64,000 bases of DNA, from assembly GCF_023159225.1 (NCBI RefSeq), contig NC_063168.1, forward strand, positions 44,216,562-44,280,561. Reading direction: 5' to 3'. This stretch comes from Perognathus longimembris pacificus (Eukaryota; Chordata; Mammalia; Rodentia; Heteromyidae). Position 1 is the first letter of the stretch. Each line of letters starts with the position of its first letter. Shown here piece after piece: positions 11,656 to 22,740 of the stretch. Below the pieces are notes generated by a model. The model was not told where the DNA came from and did not search any database. It saw only the letters and a program-made list of their open reading frames with translations. Position numbers and translations under genes: made by a program.

Positions 11656-11868
11656 TTGGACATCTACCCAAAAGACCACAGACAAGAACACACTAAAGCC
11701 ACCAGCACAACAATGTTCATCCCAGCACAATTTGTCATAGCTAGAATCTGGAACCAACGCAGATGCCCCTCAGTAGACCAATGGATCAGGAAAATGTGGT
11801 ACATATACACAATGGAATTTTATGCCTCTATCAGAAAGAATGACATTGCCCCATTTGTAAGGAAATAG
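11656..11868 (+). pseudogene. LINE-1 ORF2 C-terminal fragment, continuation after frameshift
   Basis: A 70-codon stretch carrying the last part of ORF2 (Y-P-K-D-H, W-N-Q, K-M-W-Y-I-Y-T-M-E). It is separated from 11135-11620 by a frame change and ends prematurely at a TAG. It belongs to the same L1 insertion. Confidence 0.9.
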
Positions 11869-12496
11869 AAGGACTTGGAAAAAGTTATACTAAGTGAAGT
11901 GAGCCAGACCCAAAGAAACATGGACTCTATGGTCTCCCTCATAGTGAATAATTAGCACAGGTTTAGGCTAGTCACAGCAGAGGATCACAAGAGCCTAATA
12001 GCTATGCCCCTATGAACGCATAAGATAATGCTAAATGAAATGAACTCCATGTTATGGAAACGAGTGATATCTCACTGCTGTAAGTACTTTCAACATGCCG
12101 TGTGAAACCGTAGCTTCTATTGTTGATGATCCTCTTGTATCCCCTTCCTGTGGTTGTACCTGCACTATCACTGTATCTTATCTGAGTACATTGGAAACTG
12201 TATATACTGGTATTAGAATTAGAAAAGTGAAAGGGAATACCAAAATCGAGACACACAGGATAAAAAGACAAACGACTACAAAAGCAATGCTTGCAAAACT
12301 GTTTGGCGTAAACCAACTGAACAACTCTTGGGGGAACAGGGAAAGAAGGAGAGGGAGGTGGAATGAGGGAGGAGGTAGCAAACAGTTCAAGAAATGTATC
12401 CCATGCCTAACAAATGAAACTGTAACCTCTCTGTACATCACTTTGACAATAAATAAGAAAAAAAATATCTTTCCTGTGGAAAAAAAAGGTAGGGTG

Positions 12497-12660
12497 GGTC
12501 CAAAGGGAAATGGGTAGACCAATGAATAGAGGAAAAATGTAGACAAGATTCCAATTTATATCCTAAGAAGAGTGGGGGAAGGGGTGGTTAGAAGAGAGAT
12601 GGGTGACTGTGTTGAAAGGGATTGATCAAGTTACATTGTAATTACAAATTGCTTTGTTTA
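12497..12660 (+). mobile_element. Older LINE-1: 3' segment, right half
   Basis: Resumes the 3'UTR interrupted at 11132. A purine-rich GAAGAGTGGGGGAAGGGG tract and a decayed terminal region match the style of other old L1 tails in this window (58575-58770, 37690-37985). Confidence 0.6.
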
Positions 12661-13698
12661 GTGCCTTTTAATTCTTTTAATCTAAATCAATTTTCCACTG
12701 GTGTTTTTTGATTAATGACGTTGATATTTTTGAAGAATCCAGCAGAGATGTTTACATGATCTTTTTTTTTTTTTTTTTTTTTTTTATCTGTGGCCTTATT
12801 TCTGTAACTAGCTTTCTGACCCTGGAAAAGGCTTACAAACTGCAAACTAACTTTACTTAAAATCCTCATCTTCAGAAAGTGGATGTGTTGCCTGGAAATC
12901 TTCAAGTAGAAGCTAAACAATGCTAATTCCTCTATGCCTTAGAGGAACTGTAACAACAACTACTCAGGCTCCTTTCCAACAGACTTCTCTGATGAAAAGA
13001 GGAAGACTTGAAAGGTGAATCAAGCATTATGCAATTAAGCTTTGCTATGACTTAGGTATCCTGCAGTATTTGAGAGAAAACACTAATCTGAAGTAAAACC
13101 TTAGATACCCTTAGAATTGGGAAACATTTTAGAGTTTTCCTTTGAGATGGCATGATTTCTGTCCCGTTCTTATGCTAATTGTGTAATGCTCTCACACTCC
13201 AATACAAAATACTTTTTTTCCATTCGGGTTCTCCAATTAAAGAAGAGTAAAAGGCATAGAAATTTGAGAAAATAAATGAGACAGAAAGGATCCTAAAATT
13301 TTATTTTTTATCTTTTATTAGAGCTATAGAAACTATTGTCCATCTGGGATATGCTGGAACTGAATGGAGCAAAGATACCTTCCCTGGCTCAGATCATGGG
13401 TTCAACTTTACCAAAGACTGTATTTTCTTTTCCTAACTTTTCCTTAGATGTAAAAGGCCTCCCAGAAAAGAAACAGAGCCTTCTATATAGAAAGAATTAG
13501 GCAGCTGTCTTGAAGATCTTAAGTGGACTAATCCTAGGTCTTCGGGTGCATGTGCCTTTTTTTTTTCCTCTTTTTAAGACAATTTTATTGTCTTAACAGT
13601 GTCAGCTCACATTTATTTCATTTTGATGTTCTTCTCTTAGTTTGATATTTTCCAGTTCTCTGGTCTGCATAAACATTTTGACTCTTATTATAGAAAAC

Positions 13699-13703
<5 letters not shown>
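12661..13703. other. Unassigned DNA with a T24 tract
   Basis: Nothing recognised apart from an uninterrupted T tract at 12762-12785. That tract could be the tail of an unrecognised minus-strand retroelement. Confidence 0.55.

Positions 13704-13749
<46 letters not shown>
13704..13749. repeat. (TG)n microsatellite
   Basis: A perfect TG tract of about 23 units. Confidence 0.98.
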
Positions 13750-13751
<2 letters not shown>

Positions 13752-14734
13752 TGACAGGACTTAACAAGAAGTAATTTCATTGGAGCCATTTCTCTAAGTT
13801 ACCTCAGCTTTGCTAGTAGATACCGCCTGCTAAGTTCAGTGACAGGTTTCTGTGATATTTAATGACAATTTCTTTTCATTTAACATTTTTAATGAAAAAT
13901 AATGTAGGAGTTAAAGTTGGGAAAGAGTACATTGGTACCATAATTGGCTTCAAACTTACCAATTAAACATTATATGAATTAAAGTTTTATGTGTTTTTAA
14001 TTGTACCTTCAATAAGTGACGAGTACAGCTTGTCTGTTAAAAATACAATGAATTATTTAACAACTGAATTTAGTCCAGAATTTCATAGATTTTAATTACC
14101 TGCAGAAACAGCAGAGATAACAAAGAAAGAACAGGGACAAAGTATGGTGAAGAAGGGCATTTATCTGCTCTTTCCTTCAGGATGAGAAAACATCCAAGCA
14201 CATAATTCTACTTGTGTAATTATAAAGGAATTAAACTTGTGATTAGTCCTGATCACAGCATAGACATTAACAAGACTCACTAAAAAATAATAATAACTCA
14301 AAGTTCAAGTTCATTGATGGTAGACTAACATGCAGATCTATAATCTTCTTGTCTACCAATTCAAAATATTTCCATAGCAATGATTCCAGTTTGACTGAAA
14401 ACAAGAAAGTAGGTTGCCTGGTTTTGATGTTGCTAAATAAAACTATCTCTCTGGAACACATCCCATCCCTGATGATACTTTGCAGAATAAAGAGGAAATA
14501 ACAAGAGAAGAGAACATTATATCTCCCTCCTAAGACCTGGGAAGCACAAAGAAAGTATGCAATTGTTCATCTATCTAAACTGCCTCTACTCACTGAACAA
14601 TTCTTATGAGGGAAACACTGGGCCAGGTGCTACCTGCCCAGTGTGAACAAGAGCTGAGCTGGGCTGCTTGAATTTAGAGCCCACTGTGACAGTTAGTTCC
14701 ACATTAAGCAAAATCCCAAATTGTCTTTCTTACT
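13750..14734. other. Unassigned AT-rich DNA
   Basis: No recognisable repeat family, RNA gene or exon. Confidence 0.6.
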
Positions 14735-14791
14735 GGGGGGGCGGGGGGGGGGGAGCGGGTAACTAAAAATAAATAAATAAATAAATAAATA
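14735..14791 (+). repeat. G-run followed by (AAAT)n
   Basis: G7-C-G11-A-G-C-G3 at 14735-14759, then about six AAAT units to 14791. The G part has four G-tracts available and could form a G-quadruplex. The two tracts may be remains of an older insertion tail. Confidence 0.9.
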
Positions 14792-14809
14792 GATTGGTTC
14801 TTGTAACTT

Positions 14810-15017
14810 TTTTTTTTTTTTTTTTGGCCAGTCCTGGGGCTTGTACTCAGGGCCTGAGCACTGTCCCTGGCTTCTTTTTGCTCAAGGCTAACACTCTGCC
14901 ACTTGAGCCACAGCGCCACTTCTGGCCATTTTCTGTATATGTGGTGCTGGGGAATTGAACCCAGGGCCTCATGAATACGAGGCAGGCACTGTAGCCACTA
15001 GGCCATATCCCCAGCCC
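14810..15017 (-). mobile_element. ID-dimer SINE
   Basis: Full-length minus-strand dimer with head GGGCTGGGGATATGGCCTAG, B box GGTTCAATTCC, second unit GCTGTGGCTCAAGTGGCAGA, and an A20 tail. A perfect 15-bp TSD, TGGTTCTTGTAACTT, lies at 14795-14809 and 15018-15032. Confidence 0.96.
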
Positions 15018-15032
15018 TGGTTCTTGTAACTT

Positions 15033-16769
15033 AAAGCCCAGCATCTTTATTTTAAATCCTACATGTTATTTCTAATGTAATATTCATTTTCACTCTGCTT
15101 GGAAAAAGAGACCTTGTAATTCTTTAGACAAGCTTGGCAGCTGCAGCTTTATTACAAAACCACAGTGAATCCCATCTCCCCTTTCATTAAAGCATACTGT
15201 GAAATGATTCGGTGGGCAAGTCTTGGAAGAGAAGGGGAAAACATTGGCAGGAAGGGAGTAATGATGATATGTGATTTGGTGATCCCAAATTGTTAAGCTA
15301 GATAATAAACTACAACAATCCCTTTGGTAAACTCAATTCTCTGGGTCTCCTGCTGACTGCATTCCTTATATCTGCTGGGAATATTGCCTTAATGACATCT
15401 GCAAGGCTTAATCCTCTGTAGACTCCACACTGTGCCTCTGGAATCATCAAATCTCACCAGAATAGACAAAGCCTTCAAAAAAAAAAACAAAACAGGAGAA
15501 ATATCACTGGGCTTGACCCTAAGGAGAGACTCAGAAACACCCAAGGAGGCCCATCACCTTTCATATTCCTATCTACCACTCAGTGTTGGAATCTTTGATT
15601 ATACATGGAGGAAGAAATTTGAGGGTAGCTGACAAAAGAAAAATCAGGCCTCGATTAATGAGGCTGATGAACCCTTTGTCCAAGGAAATAGCCCTGGTAG
15701 ATTAGGAACTCAAGTCCTTTTTATGAATTCTTTTATTGTAATAAGTAGACCACCATCTACCATTATAGCACTGGGTCCTTTCTGACCTGATGTTTGATAT
15801 GGCTTTGAATGATTCGATCTCCATGCTCTGACTTTCCTTTCAAATAAGCTTGTTTTCTCAATCCAGTTGGTTCGTATTTTTCTCATATAGTGCCACACAG
15901 TTTTTTCTGAAAATTCATCCACACATTATTTTCCTTCCATTGCTTCCTTTTCTCCTTGTTCCTCAAACAAGTTTTAAAAACACATTACTCTTTTCGAGAG
16001 CCTCTAGTGCCATGCTTGGCAGTATTTGAAGTCACTATCTGCAAGAACCTGTCTTCTCCTAAGCTTAGCTTACCTTGGTATGTGTCTTTTGCTCTCCAAA
16101 TATGAAGTCTGTAAACCATGGTCTCTGGGACAATTCTTGGTCTTAATGTGCTCTATTTTCCTGTTCCTGCAGAGTTGAGCCCTCAAAGATCACACGAAAA
16201 AAAAAAAAAAAAGAAAGAATGGAATTGCAGATATTTGCTTCATACAAATGATTTTGTAGTGTTCCTTTCTTTTCTTGCCTACCATTCCTACTTCAGAAAA
16301 GATTGTAAGTTTAGGAACAACAACCATAGCAATATCAAACTAAAAAATCCAATTGGTTTCACCTAACTTTACAGAACTTTGACCTTGCTTGTCAGATAAT
16401 TATGAGTAAGTCTTCCATAAATCAGAACCAAAAGGAGAAGGTTGTTGATTTGGGCTACATATTAAAAAGACCCTGCTAACCATTGCAACCCCTTGAGCAA
16501 TAATTTTGTTTTGAATGGTAGTGGGTTTCTTTTCCATGGAAACTGAAGAGAAAGGAGAAAAACAGCATGGTACACAGCCATGCTTCTCTCAATCATGGTT
16601 GTGTGTTAGAGGGGACTGAAATCATGCATTTCTCACAAATTTCTAAGCAATGACAACACTGCTAAAGCAGCGAGCTATACTCTGAAAAACCAACATGTAC
16701 CATATCCTTTCAATAATGGTTCTAATACTCCTTTTTGAGGCTCCTTTGAACTATGAGACACTTGTTATA
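15033..16769. other. Unassigned AT-rich DNA
   Basis: No recognisable repeat or exon. A-runs at 15478-15488 and 16198-16213 are the only low-complexity features. Confidence 0.6.
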
Positions 16770-16862
16770 TTCACTCACTACTTCCTAACATTTACTGAAT
16801 ACCTACTATGTGGAGGACATACTGTGCTAGGAAGTGGAGATCATGAGTTAAACAAGTCACAC
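16770..16862 (-). repeat. L2 LINE 3'-end remnant
   Basis: 'TTTACTGAATACCTACTATG' followed by 'ATACTGTGCTAGGAAGTGGA' and AACAAGTCA is the minus-strand order of the conserved L2 3' end. Confidence 0.65.
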
Positions 16863-17587
16863 AGCACTTTACCTCACAGAATTTTTTTCCTTTTTAAAGA
16901 GTGAGTCTGCACTACTTTGAGTCCAACACGTTATTTCTATCCTTACCATATCTTAAGCTTAAAAGGCACCTTCTACTCATGTAGCAAAGCCAATTCAAGT
17001 ACACTCATGATTGCACAGGAAACAATCACTTTCCCAAAGACACCATTCTTCCATCCCAATGGCCCCCTTGTCTCAGCCTTTCTCCTGTGTGCCACTTCTC
17101 TTATGTCTTTTGGTGATTTATGGCTTAAACTGAACAATTTTTATTGCTTAAGATACTGGTGTCATCATTTTTATTTTCTCTTTTTCCTCTATCTGTTTTT
17201 CAAAGTGGCATTTTTTTCAACAACACACAGATAACATTAAGATGGAGTCTGCAATGTTAAAAAATGCCTGTCTCTATCTCTCTCTATAAATGAGTATTCT
17301 AGGTTTTTTTATTCTGTAAGAGAGTTGGCTCTAAAATAGCATCTCTAGTAATATAAGACACAACCCTAAGGGATGATAGATGTGAACTTACACAATTTTT
17401 TTTTATTTTATTTGAAGTAATTCACTAAACTTGAAAACTATTAGCATTTAATTAAAATATGTATTTTCAGATTCTCTTGAAAAGTCTAAAATCTGAGTAC
17501 CTCCAGAACTTCCACATGGGAGTAACCAGCTAGATTTCCACAGTTCTTCCCCCACGAGCAGACGCAAGGGTTTTTGGTTTCTGGGTT
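16863..17587. other. Unassigned AT-rich DNA
   Basis: No repeat family recognised. The 105-codon open frame at 16917-17234 is hydrophobic from T-rich composition and shows no domain. Confidence 0.55.
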
Positions 17588-17790
17588 TGTTTTTTCTCGC
17601 TGGTCCTGGGACTTGAACTCAGGGCCTGGGCACTCACTGTTCCTGAGCTTCTTTTGCTCAAGACTAGTGCTCTACTCTAATGCTGCTTCTGGCTTTTCTG
17701 AGTAGTTTATTAGAGATATGAGTCTAAAGGACCTTCTTGCCCAGGCAGGCCTCTTTCTATGATCCTCAGCTCTCAGGAGACTGTGGGGGT
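17588..17790 (-). mobile_element. B1-dID type SINE, diverged
   Basis: Minus-strand B1-dID with tail T run, then the tRNA-like unit with 'ACTTGAACTCAGGGCCTGGG' and TTTTGCTCAAG, then 'TAGTTTATTAGAGATATGAG' linker text and part of the B1 unit. The B1 5' end is missing. It is older than its neighbour at 17877. Confidence 0.85.
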
Positions 17791-17876
17791 TGAATGAAGC
17801 CCTTTCCCCAGCCCAGATCTCCAGGGCCAGGACCCCCTCACTTGCATCTTTACCCTCCAAAAAATACCCTCAAGTT

Positions 17877-18086
17877 TTTTTGTGTTTTTTTTTTTGGCCA
17901 GTCCTGGGGCTTGGACTCAGGGCCTGAGCACTGTCCCTGGCTTCTTTTTGCTCAAGGCTAGCACTCTACCACTTGAGCCACAGCACCACTTCTGGCCATT
18001 TTCTGCATATGTGGTGCTGGGGAATTGAACCCAGGGCTTCATGTATACGAGGCGAGCACTCTTGCCACTAGGCCATATCCCCAGCC
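17877..18086 (-). mobile_element. ID-dimer SINE
   Basis: Full-length minus-strand dimer with B box GGTTCAATTCC and an A-rich tail interrupted by C. The TSD CCCTCAAGT lies at 17868-17876 and 18087-18095. The following GTTTTTT also resembles the left-side T run. Confidence 0.95.
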
Positions 18087-18095
18087 CCCTCAAGT

Positions 18096-18465
18096 GTTTT
18101 TTGATTCCCTCCTCTCCACATATCATAGTGATTCTATTAGCCTACCCTGGACTAGCTTCATCATTAACATTGCTTACTCATCCCCCCAAAAAATGTAATA
18201 TAAGTATCCACAGGATTCATAAACATTTGACTAGAGTTTCAGACTACAGAGATGGTTGTTAATGGTAGCTTAGTAAAGCCAGAAGTAGAGCGGGTAGCAT
18301 GATGAGCAGAAATGGCTGCTACATTAAATAATTTCCCAGAGGGATGAATGTGGAACCAGTCTTGCTAAAATTGTTAAAGTGAATAAAACAAAAAGCCAAC
18401 CTTAGAGCTCTGAGCATCTTTATAAGTTGTCAAGAGCAAGCCAACTCTTAAATTTTGTAATGGGA
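18096..18465. other. Unassigned DNA
   Basis: No recognisable repeat or exon. Confidence 0.55.
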
Positions 18466-18552
18466 CATACATATGTATGTATATACAAGTACACATGTAT
18501 GAGCATATGTATGTATATGTTTATATATACATGCACATATATACAAACACAA
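18466..18552. repeat. TATG/TACA-rich imperfect repeat
   Basis: Interrupted ACATATGTATGTATAT units with partial self-complementarity, typical of a decayed dinucleotide microsatellite. Confidence 0.85.
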
Positions 18553-18868
18553 CAAGAGGAAGGCAATCAAACCAAAGATGGTGAGTGCTTTTGATGAAAA
18601 GGATGGGTGGAAATTTTAAAATATCGTTCTCCTTCTGAAAGTAGGGTTGTCGTTTGTGAGAAAAAAAATCTAACCAGACTCGTCACACAGGTAGTGAACT
18701 GCTACTTTGGTTTCCTGGCCATAAGGCCATTTTAGAATGCCCAAAGATTTAATTTGTCTTTCATTTGACCAGAATGAGTACTACCACCTGTAGTTCATTT
18801 TTTAAATTATTCTAAAAGCAGAACATGTACAAAAAAAGGTAGGTTGTTACTTTTCTGAAAAAAATATT

Positions 18869-18885
18869 TGATTTTCAAAGGATTT
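18869..18885. repeat. Left TSD of the 5'-inverted LINE-1
   Basis: TGATTTTCAAAGGATTT, 17 bp, repeated without mismatch at 19978-19994. Confidence 0.95.
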
Positions 18886-19150
18886 TTTTAATTGTCAAAG
18901 TGAAGTACAGAGGGGTTTACAGTTTCATTTGTAAGTCTGTGAGTACATTTCTTATCCAACTTGTTACCTCCTCCCTCATTCTTACCTCCCTCTACTCCTC
19001 CTTTCCCTCTCCCCCGCATGAGTTGTATAGTTGTTTACACCAAATGGTTTTGTAAGTATTGCTTTTGGAATGGTTTGTCGTTCTATCCTTTGTCTCTCAA
19101 TTTTGGTATTCCCTTTCCATTCCCTAGTTCTAATACACATATATATTTGT
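18886..19150 (-). mobile_element. LINE-1 3' segment of a 5'-inverted insertion
   Basis: Minus-strand L1 3' end: T-rich tail, then ATTGTCAAAGTGAAGTACAG, the TCCTCCCTCATTC pyrimidine tract, and 3'UTR up to 'CTAGTTCTAATAC'. At about 19150 the L1 text reverses orientation. Bounded on the left by the 17-bp TSD. Confidence 0.93.
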
Positions 19151-19977
19151 TGCTGGGAATATAAAGCTGTTTAACCACTCTGGAAAGCAGTATGGAGTTT
19201 CCTCAGAAGGCTAAGCATAGAGCTCCTCTACAACCCAGCAGCCCCACTTTTGGGCATCTACCCAAAAGATTACAAGCAAGACCACACAAAAGCTACCAGC
19301 AAGGCTGGGAATATGGCCTTGTGGTAGAGTGCTTGCCTAGCATACATGAAGCCGTGGGTTCGATTCCTTAGCATCACATATATAGAAAAGGCCAGAAATG
19401 GTACTGTGGCTCAAGTGGTAGAGTGCTAGCCTTGAGCAAAAAGAAGCCAGGAACAGTGCTAAGGCCCTGAGTTCAAGCTCAAGGACTGGCAAAAAAAAAA
19501 AAAAAAAAAAAAAGCTACCAGCACAACTATGTTCATCACAGCACAATTTGTCATTGCTAAAATATGGAACCAACCCAGATGCCCCTCAGTACAAAAGTGG
19601 ATCAGGAAAATGTGGTACATATACACAATGGAATTCTATGCCTCTATCAGAAAGAACAACACTGTTCCATTCATAAGGAAATAGAAGAACTTGGAAAAAT
19701 CATTAAGTGAAGTGAGCCAGACCCAAAGAAACATGGATGCTATGGTTTCCTTCCTAGGGAATAATTAGTACATGTTTATGTTAGGCATAGCAGAGCACAA
19801 TAGCCCAATAGCTATGCCCGTATGAACACATAAGATGATGCTAAGTGATATGAACTCCACGCTATGGAAACAAGTGGCATATCATTGTAATTATTTTCAA
19901 CATGCCATGTGAAACAGTACCTTTTTTTTTCCTCTTGTATTCCCTTCCCATGGTTTTACCCCTGCTATCACTGTATC
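19151..19977 (+). mobile_element. LINE-1 inverted 5' segment of the same insertion
   Basis: Plus-strand L1 from the ORF2 end (AACCACTCTGGAAAGCAGTA) through the ORF2 stop region to 'GCTATCACTGTATC'. This is the part of the element just upstream of the text held by 18886-19150. The junction loses only about 30 bp of element, as in twin priming. It ends at the right TSD (19978-19994). An ID-dimer SINE is nested at 19302-19513. Confidence 0.93.
19302..19513 (+). mobile_element. ID-dimer SINE nested in LINE-1
   Basis: Full-length dimer with head GGCTGGGAATATGGCCTTG, B box GGTTCGATTCC and an A23 tail. The TSD AAAAGCTACCAGCA lies at 19288-19301 and about 19510-19523. It splits the L1 segment, so it is younger than that L1. 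Its diagnostic bases (TGAGCAAAAAGAAG) place it in the common rather than the GCGGGAAG subtype. Confidence 0.96.
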
Positions 19978-19994
19978 TGATTTTCAAAGGATTT

Positions 19995-21720
19995 ATGATA
20001 GTTCTCTTTAAAGTATACGCTCATTTATTACAATTTCAGATTGTCTCAATGTTCTTATAGATATATAGGTTTTCCAGAAACCACAAATATGGCTTAAGTG
20101 AACTATAAGTATGTAAAATATAATAACAAACTATATTTTTATTTTAAACATGTCACAAACATGTCATATGCACTAATTCTAGGATCATGTAAAAGCATAC
20201 ATTCACACCTGGACACTAAACTGTGAGCACAAATTCACACCAAACAACTTCCCTTAACATTTTAAAGTAGCAATCCCAAAGATTGATAATTTTCAGTCAT
20301 GTTTACTGAAACAAATAAATAAAATGTTTAGTGGCATTTCTGACAGCTGATAGGATGACAGGAATGCACTGCCCACGTTTCGCAGGAATAAATCATTTTC
20401 ATGCTAATTTTCTCCTTTAACTGCAGTTTCCTCCTTATTCCCAACTATGCTTTGGGACAGAGGCCTATCCAGGCAGAAATCAGAAGCAAGAAATAGAAAG
20501 CTACCCAAAGGTCATAATAATAATTAATAATAATTAAACATATGAAAGAAGTGTCTCAAAAAACTAATTTCCCTTTCCACAATTTATCCTTATTGCATTT
20601 GTACTGTTCAGGAGGATGCAAAGTCAGTGAGAGCAGGTTGAAAAGACTAAGATGATTCATCCTCCAGAAAGTGTGTTTCATTTTTAGATTTCATTCTCAT
20701 TCTGCTGCTAGCAGTATGACATGACGTCTGCCCCTGCTGCTGGCCAAGACCTTTCCTCACATCCCTGATCCTCTCTCCCAGGGAAGATTCATCCTCTGAT
20801 AAAATCAGCCACAATTTAGAAACCTTCATTTCCTGAACAGAGCCTTCCAGCCACACTAAATGTATCTGGGGGAAATTTAAGTGATTTGAAGCATTTTGTA
20901 GATTATATCCCCTTAAAGGTACAGCCTAGACTAAGAAGATTTATTTGGATGAAATGAGAAATGACCTTAAATTCTATCTTTTACTTGTACCAAATCCCAG
21001 ACAAATTTAAGGTTTATAAATGCCTATCCATTATTTTTCCTCTTTCTTCACACCGCATTACTTGGATTTTTCTCTTGCTATTTTTTTCAACTGCAATAAA
21101 GCAAATATCAACAGCTTTCAAAGAAATTCATTTTGGGAATTCTTTTCCTCATTAATTTGCTAAATAAGAAGCATTGAAAACATATTAATTTTACACTGGA
21201 ATCCAAATGTTTCTTGGTATCATGTATAAATGTCAGAAATTAACCCTCACTAAATCATTGTAATGATTCTCACATTTAGAACATATCACATATATACAAT
21301 AACACACACATGCTAATTGAACAACACATTCTCATTCATTTTCCTACACTTCTATATCCTACTGTTCTTTCATATTGATAGTTCTTACTGTTTCACTTAC
21401 TCGCTTGCAGGTACAGTGCAAATAACATTTTGAAATTCTATGATATAAATAATCTATTCTGATACTTAATTAAAAAATAAACAGATAACAGCTAGACTCA
21501 CTCTCAGTAAATAGCCTTCATAGTCCTCCTGTGAATATATGCCAATTCTAGACAAACATCTGGCATATGCCTCCTCTTCTATTTTTATAGTTTTCAATTA
21601 AGTAATGAAGGAATTTTGTGTAAATACTCTGAAAATCATTGGAAAATATATGTACTCTGGGTGGTCCCTCTAATTTCATTTAGGATTTACATAGAAAATG
21701 AAATGTTAGTGACATCTTTT
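19995..21720. other. Unassigned AT-rich DNA
   Basis: No repeat family or exon recognised. It includes a pyrimidine-rich stretch ending ACTGCAG near 20426, which resembles a splice acceptor but has no credible exon after it. There is a somewhat GC-richer patch at 20640-20860 holding TGACGTCT. Confidence 0.55.
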
Positions 21721-21999
21721 CTTTCCTTTTTTCTTCTTCTTTTTCTTTTTTTTCTTTTTTTTTTTGGTGACACACTATGGTCTTTCCACTCTTGCTTGGC
21801 TTTTTTTGGCATTGGCATTGTTTTGGTTGATTTTGATTGTTGAGACTCTGCCACTTGAGCCACATCTCTACTTCTGGCTTTTTGCTGGTAAATTGGAGAT
21901 AAAAGTATCGCAGATTTGCCTAAGCTGGCTTCAAACTGTAATCCTCAGATCTCAGCTTCCCAAGTAGCTATTACAGGCATAAGCCACTAGTGCCTGGCA
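21721..21999 (-). mobile_element. B1-dID type SINE with long pyrimidine tail
   Basis: The minus-strand B1 unit (TGCCTGGCA...GGCTTATGCCTGTAAT order) is well preserved. The tRNA-like unit keeps GTGGCTCAAGTGGCAGAG. The tail region 21721-21765 is a T/C-rich tract of expanded length. Confidence 0.85.
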
Positions 22000-22740
22000 T
22001 GGTTACATAATTTTAATAATATAAATAATTTGGTATGTTCTGTACTGCATCCAAACCTACAGATAAAGAATCTGCAAGGCTGGTTTTCTTAAAATTGTCT
22101 TACTGCTTCTTCTAAACTCTCTTAGATTAAATAACCTTAAAAACATTATTTGAAGGTAATAGATACTGACAATATCATGTAATCATAAGGGTATTTTTCA
22201 ACATATACATACAACAAATGAACATAAGAGGTTATGAAGTCAAACTATACTCAGAACCATAGAGGAGTTTCTTGAAAAGCATGAAGCTGATTCTTAATTT
22301 CAGACTTAAATCAATTTCTGAGATATTTTCAGTCTCAGTTCAAAGGAACCCTACCGTGGAGTTCTATTTTTCTGCTTCATCAATGCAGGAACACAGTGAC
22401 ATGTCAAAATGTCAAGCAGAATATCAATTCATCATTAGAAGAAAATATCTTTAATACATATGATTTTGTTCTGAGGAACTTGCTGCCAGTGCTAAATCTG
22501 TTCACTTTGGCATGGCAAAAATTTGTGCGGTTGAACCTGGGAGGGATGTGCTCAATTGGCTTCAAGCTGTCTACCCAAAGGACGACATGGCATTCATCTA
22601 GGTTTACTATCCCAAAACATGCATCCACCAGGGCTCATGGAGAACCTGTAGATGATGCACTCACTTTTCTCTTTAGTAAATTGGTCCAAAGTGCTAAGAA
22701 GTTTCTCAGAGCCCTGAGAAAGTAAGGCGGGATTAAAAAT
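22000..22740. other. Unassigned DNA
   Basis: 22000-22450 is plain AT-rich sequence. 22480-22735 is noticeably less AT-rich and lacks recognised repeats. Its open frames (109 codons plus, 74 codons minus) show no domain I know, and no poly-A or TSD marks a processed pseudogene. Confidence 0.55.

Larger units (their letters stand above)
11133..12479 (+). mobile_element. Young 5'-truncated LINE-1 (about 1.35 kb)
   Basis: A single L1 insertion with ORF2 C-terminal region, a 3'UTR with a GGGAGG polypurine tract, and the family 3' end 'CTGTACATCACTTTGACAAT' followed by AAATAAG and an A run. It sits inside the older L1 and is bounded by the TSD AAAAAAAAGGTAGGGTG at about 11116-11132 and 12480-12496. 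After the first A run come TATCTTTCCTGTGG and a second A run, which could be a very short 3' transduction. Confidence 0.95.

Noticed and set aside
12095..12546. Overlapping open frames of 120-140 codons on both strands
   Set aside because: They lie within the 3'UTR of the young LINE-1. The same frames recur in the other L1 copies, so they are element sequence rather than a gene.
20395..20430. Pyrimidine tract plus ACTGCAG as splice acceptor
   Set aside because: Stops follow soon in all frames and no matching donor defines a plausible exon.
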